Source: Candidatus Liberibacter americanus str. Sao Paulo
GTDB taxonomy: Bacteria > Pseudomonadota > Alphaproteobacteria > Rhizobiales > Rhizobiaceae
NCBI RefSeq assembly: GCF_000496595.1
Contig: NC_022793.1
Location: forward strand, 1 to 64,000
Length of the DNA: 64,000 nucleotides
Reading direction: 5' to 3'
Positions 62,088 through 64,000 of the stretch are shown one piece after another (the stretch's first letter is position 1; each line of letters opens with the position of its first letter). The position numbers and the translations under genes were made by a program. The notes under the pieces are model-generated. The model saw only the letters and a program-made list of their open reading frames with translations. It ran no database searches and was not told where the DNA came from.

Positions 62088-63107
62088 TTTTCACCCCTAG
62101 AATATCTTGCATATGACTAAAAAATAATTACTGTATAACTATCGGTAAAAACAAACAGAATCAACATATTGTAACAAATTGAATCTAAAAAGTTACACTA
62201 TTGAAATATGCTGCTTTTTATTAATTTTCTTAACTTTTTATTATAAATTTAAAAATCAATATTTTATATGCTAAATTAGTGTAAAAATAAGAGTAAAATT
62301 GATAGTAGCAAACAGAAATTAATCGAACTATCAATCTAATATTCTTTTAATGCAATTGAAGATCATATATAATCCCAATCTACGGTAAGACAATATTAGA
62401 AAATAAAAAAATGGGGCAACATAAACACTTATAAGGCATAAATCTACAAAACATTAGCAGAAGAAACAACAGACAGCAATAATGCTACAATAAATTCAAA
62501 AAAGAATAATCTATATTGAAACAAAGCATCATAATAATATCAAATATACTAATAAAATACGATTAAAGAACTTCTTATGTAAGCGCTACAATTTTCCATA
62601 GCAATCCTAAACCAACCTCCTGTTACATACATTAGCAATATATAGGAAGTATTTCGATCTATATCATATATTTTTCAAAATCATAAATAATGATATAGCA
62701 ATATAACAAAATTTATTCTTGTATAAAAGAGAAAATATATTGTTTAAAATAGGATAAAATTAAAAAAAATATCTTATCAAATATATAAAATATACAGTGC
62801 TTCTATAAACGTTAATTTAAGAACAAAGGCAAATAAAATTTAATTTAAATATCCTTTCTTTATTAATTTATCCCATAAATCTATATCAAAATAATAATAA
62901 ATAAAGATAACGAATAGAAAAATCTTAGGCATTGAAATATCAAAGTTGATTTCCTATGTTAGGACGACAGATAACCCCGAAAACGCAAATTAAGTCTCGG
63001 GGTTAAACCAAAAAAATTGTTAAATCAAAAGTAAATACTATATCAGTGATATTATTTATTACGTCATAAAGACTATCACATAATTAGTAATTTTAAATCT
63101 ATATAAT
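62088..63107. other. 1-kb gene-free gap between XRE regulator and metK
   Basis: This is the longest empty stretch in the window. No coding frame of note was found on either strand. The only GC-rich element is the hairpin at 62972-63005. I compared the region with SAM-II and SAM/SAH riboswitch layouts and saw no match. Confidence 0.55.
62972..63005 (-). terminator. GC-rich hairpin downstream of the XRE regulator
   Basis: TAACCCCGA (62972-62980) and TCGGGGTTA (62997-63005) form a perfect 9-bp stem with a 16-base loop, about 100 bp after the XRE stop codon. It is strikingly GC-rich for its surroundings. It probably ends the XRE transcript, although no U run follows; part of an uncharacterised structured RNA is the alternative. 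Confidence 0.5.
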
Positions 63108-63542
63108 CTAGCATTCCATCTCATCTTTTTCTATTACAATACTTTTATTCTTTTCTATGGATACTATAGATTTAACCAATTCTATTATTTTCTGACGAGC
63201 TCTGACATCTTGTATACGAACAAAATACCGATTTAGCTGCAATCCCTCAGAAGAAGAAAGAAAATCTATAACGCTATTTTCTTCGGAAGAAGATTCAGAA
63301 TTAATCGCTGGCGCGACATCAAAAAAAAATGAAATTGGGATATCAAGTGCTTTTGCAATGCTCTGCAGACGACTAGCACCCACTCTATTGGTACCCTTTT
63401 CATATTTTTGTACCTGTTGGAATGTTATACCCAAACTATCGCCGAGTTTTTCTTGGCTCATTCCTAATATTGTTCTACGAAAACGAATTCTTTTACCAAC
63501 ATTAATGTCAATTGGGTTAGGACTTTTTTTATTTTTAATCAT
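63108..63542 (-). CDS. XRE-family helix-turn-helix transcriptional regulator
   Basis: The 144-residue protein has an N-terminal Cro/C1-type HTH at about residues 15-72 (RIRFRRTILGMSQEKLGDSLGI, FQQVQKYEKGTNRVGASRLQSIAKAL) and a helical C-terminal part with a basic RARQKIIELVKSI helix. Homologues sit between lnt and metK throughout Rhizobiales. The family includes the PrvR/phrR-like regulators, but the targets here are unknown. A palindrome upstream (63623-63636) may be its own operator. Confidence 0.92.
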   Translation of the reverse strand: MIKNKKSPNPIDINVGKRIRFRRTILGMSQEKLGDSLGITFQQVQKYEKGTNRVGASRLQSIAKALDIPISFFFDVAPAINSESSSEENSVIDFLSSSEGLQLNRYFVRIQDVRARQKIIELVKSIVSIEKNKSIVIEKDEMEC

Positions 63543-63622
63543 AATTTATGGCTCTGATATATAATATACATGTTAAAAAAATAAATATTGTGTTCAATCA
63601 CTCTGGAAAATTGATAAAATTC

Positions 63623-63636
63623 TGAAACATGTTTCA
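63623..63636. promoter_or_regulatory. Perfect 14-bp palindrome, candidate operator of the XRE gene
   Basis: TGAAACATGTTTCA is its own reverse complement and lies 81-94 bp upstream of the XRE start codon. On the minus strand TTGAAA at its edge resembles a -35 box, so a bound dimer could block transcription. The link to this regulator is inferred from position. Confidence 0.5.
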
Positions 63637-63751
63637 ATAAAATAGTTAAAAAAAAGAAATCAGCGCAAGTTATATATAAAAATTCAATCAACAAAATAAC
63701 TGTGGATGAAGAATAATTACATATTCAGCATGCCACCTCTAATCTAATTTT

Positions 63752-64000
63752 CTATAAAGCTATAATAGCTAAAAGTAATAAAATTAATTCAATAATCCAA
63801 AAGTTTCTCATCCTAATTTCTGAATGAATATTAGTTCTTAGCGTAGATTGGAAGTATATGTCAATGGATTCACTACTATCTATACTGATAGACCAAATAA
63901 TATTACTTTTTGAATCAAAAAATGCAGAAATTCCATTATTAGCAGATATAATTAACGGCAATCCAGTTTCTACTGCTTTAATTCTTGCATATCTCAAACT
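63752..64000 (-). CDS. lnt: Apolipoprotein N-acyltransferase, C-terminal part (cut by window end)
   Basis: Only the last 80 or so residues are inside the window; the gene continues past base 64000. The visible part, RIKAVETGLPLIISANNGISAFFDSKSNII, matches the end of the Lnt nitrilase domain, followed by the final membrane helix IIELILLLLAIIAL. Lnt adds the third acyl chain to lipoproteins. Its position before XRE-metK is the conserved rhizobial order. Confidence 0.85.
   Translation of the reverse strand, partial: SLRYARIKAVETGLPLIISANNGISAFFDSKSNIIWSISIDSSESIDIYFQSTLRTNIHSEIRMRNFWIIELILLLLAIIAL

Noticed and set aside
62088..62300. Possible SAM riboswitch upstream of metK
   Set aside because: No SAM-II or SAM/SAH core sequence or pseudoknot layout could be recognised.

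Overview
The window reads as one stretch of a Rhizobiales-type alphaproteobacterial chromosome that has become reduced and very AT-rich, most likely 'Candidatus Liberibacter'. Supporting this are syntenic blocks known from rhizobia: dnaA / hemW-rdgB-rph, dnaK-dnaJ, rplU-rpmA-obgE-nadD, tkt-gap-pgk-fba, fdxA-carD, rplY and lnt-XRE-metK-trmB. Families typical of alphaproteobacteria are also present: an RcdA-like DUF1465 protein, a DUF1674/SdhAF4 protein, the 180-kDa NAD-glutamate dehydrogenase, and a PleC/PdhS-like kinase. Blocks are interrupted by gene-free gaps of 300-1000 bp, as expected of genome decay. The composition looks nearer the low-GC Liberibacter species, but I cannot fix the species from sequence alone.

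Layout. 0-9 kb: dnaA converges with hemW-rdgB-rph; then a creatininase-family enzyme, an RsmB/NOP2-type RNA methyltransferase, a secreted imelysin and tRNA-Gly. 9-18 kb: an RNase D-like exonuclease, dnaK-dnaJ, tRNA-Ser(CGA), rplU-rpmA-obgE, nadD and tRNA-Arg. 18-27 kb: rcdA-like gene, the glycolytic/pentose-phosphate cluster tkt-gap-pgk-fba, then 5-FTHF cyclo-ligase, a YmdB-type phosphodiesterase and yebC. 27-45 kb: tRNA-Ser(GCT), sbcB, NAD-GDH, a beta carbonic anhydrase, purH, rsmB, DUF1674, prs, a MidA-like methyltransferase overlapping lgt, ubiK, gshB, a Dabb-domain protein and tRNA-His. 45-64 kb: a three-PAS histidine kinase, guaA, a TerC/CBS/CorC membrane protein, fdxA-carD, rplY, aspS, carA, a TPR membrane protein, der, trmB-metK, an XRE regulator and the 3' end of lnt.

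Nearly everything is housekeeping: replication initiation, protein folding, translation GTPases, purine and pyrimidine entry steps (prs, purH, guaA, carA), one-carbon and SAM supply (5-FCL, metK), lower glycolysis, and glutamate catabolism feeding the TCA cycle. Cell-cycle control is hinted at by the RcdA-like protein and the PAS kinase. There is no phage, transposon, CRISPR, secretion or defence locus.

The points of most interest are small. They are a Dabb gene whose only well-placed start appears to be ATT; a tandem 19-bp repeat upstream of the imelysin gene; a 14-bp perfect palindrome upstream of the XRE gene; a 741-bp gap holding an orphan terminator-like hairpin and a 10-bp phased repeat; competing hairpins in the gap where proBA would be expected; and several genes whose Shine-Dalgarno sequence shows that the longest reading frame overshoots the true start. 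I found no convincing undescribed multi-gene system.
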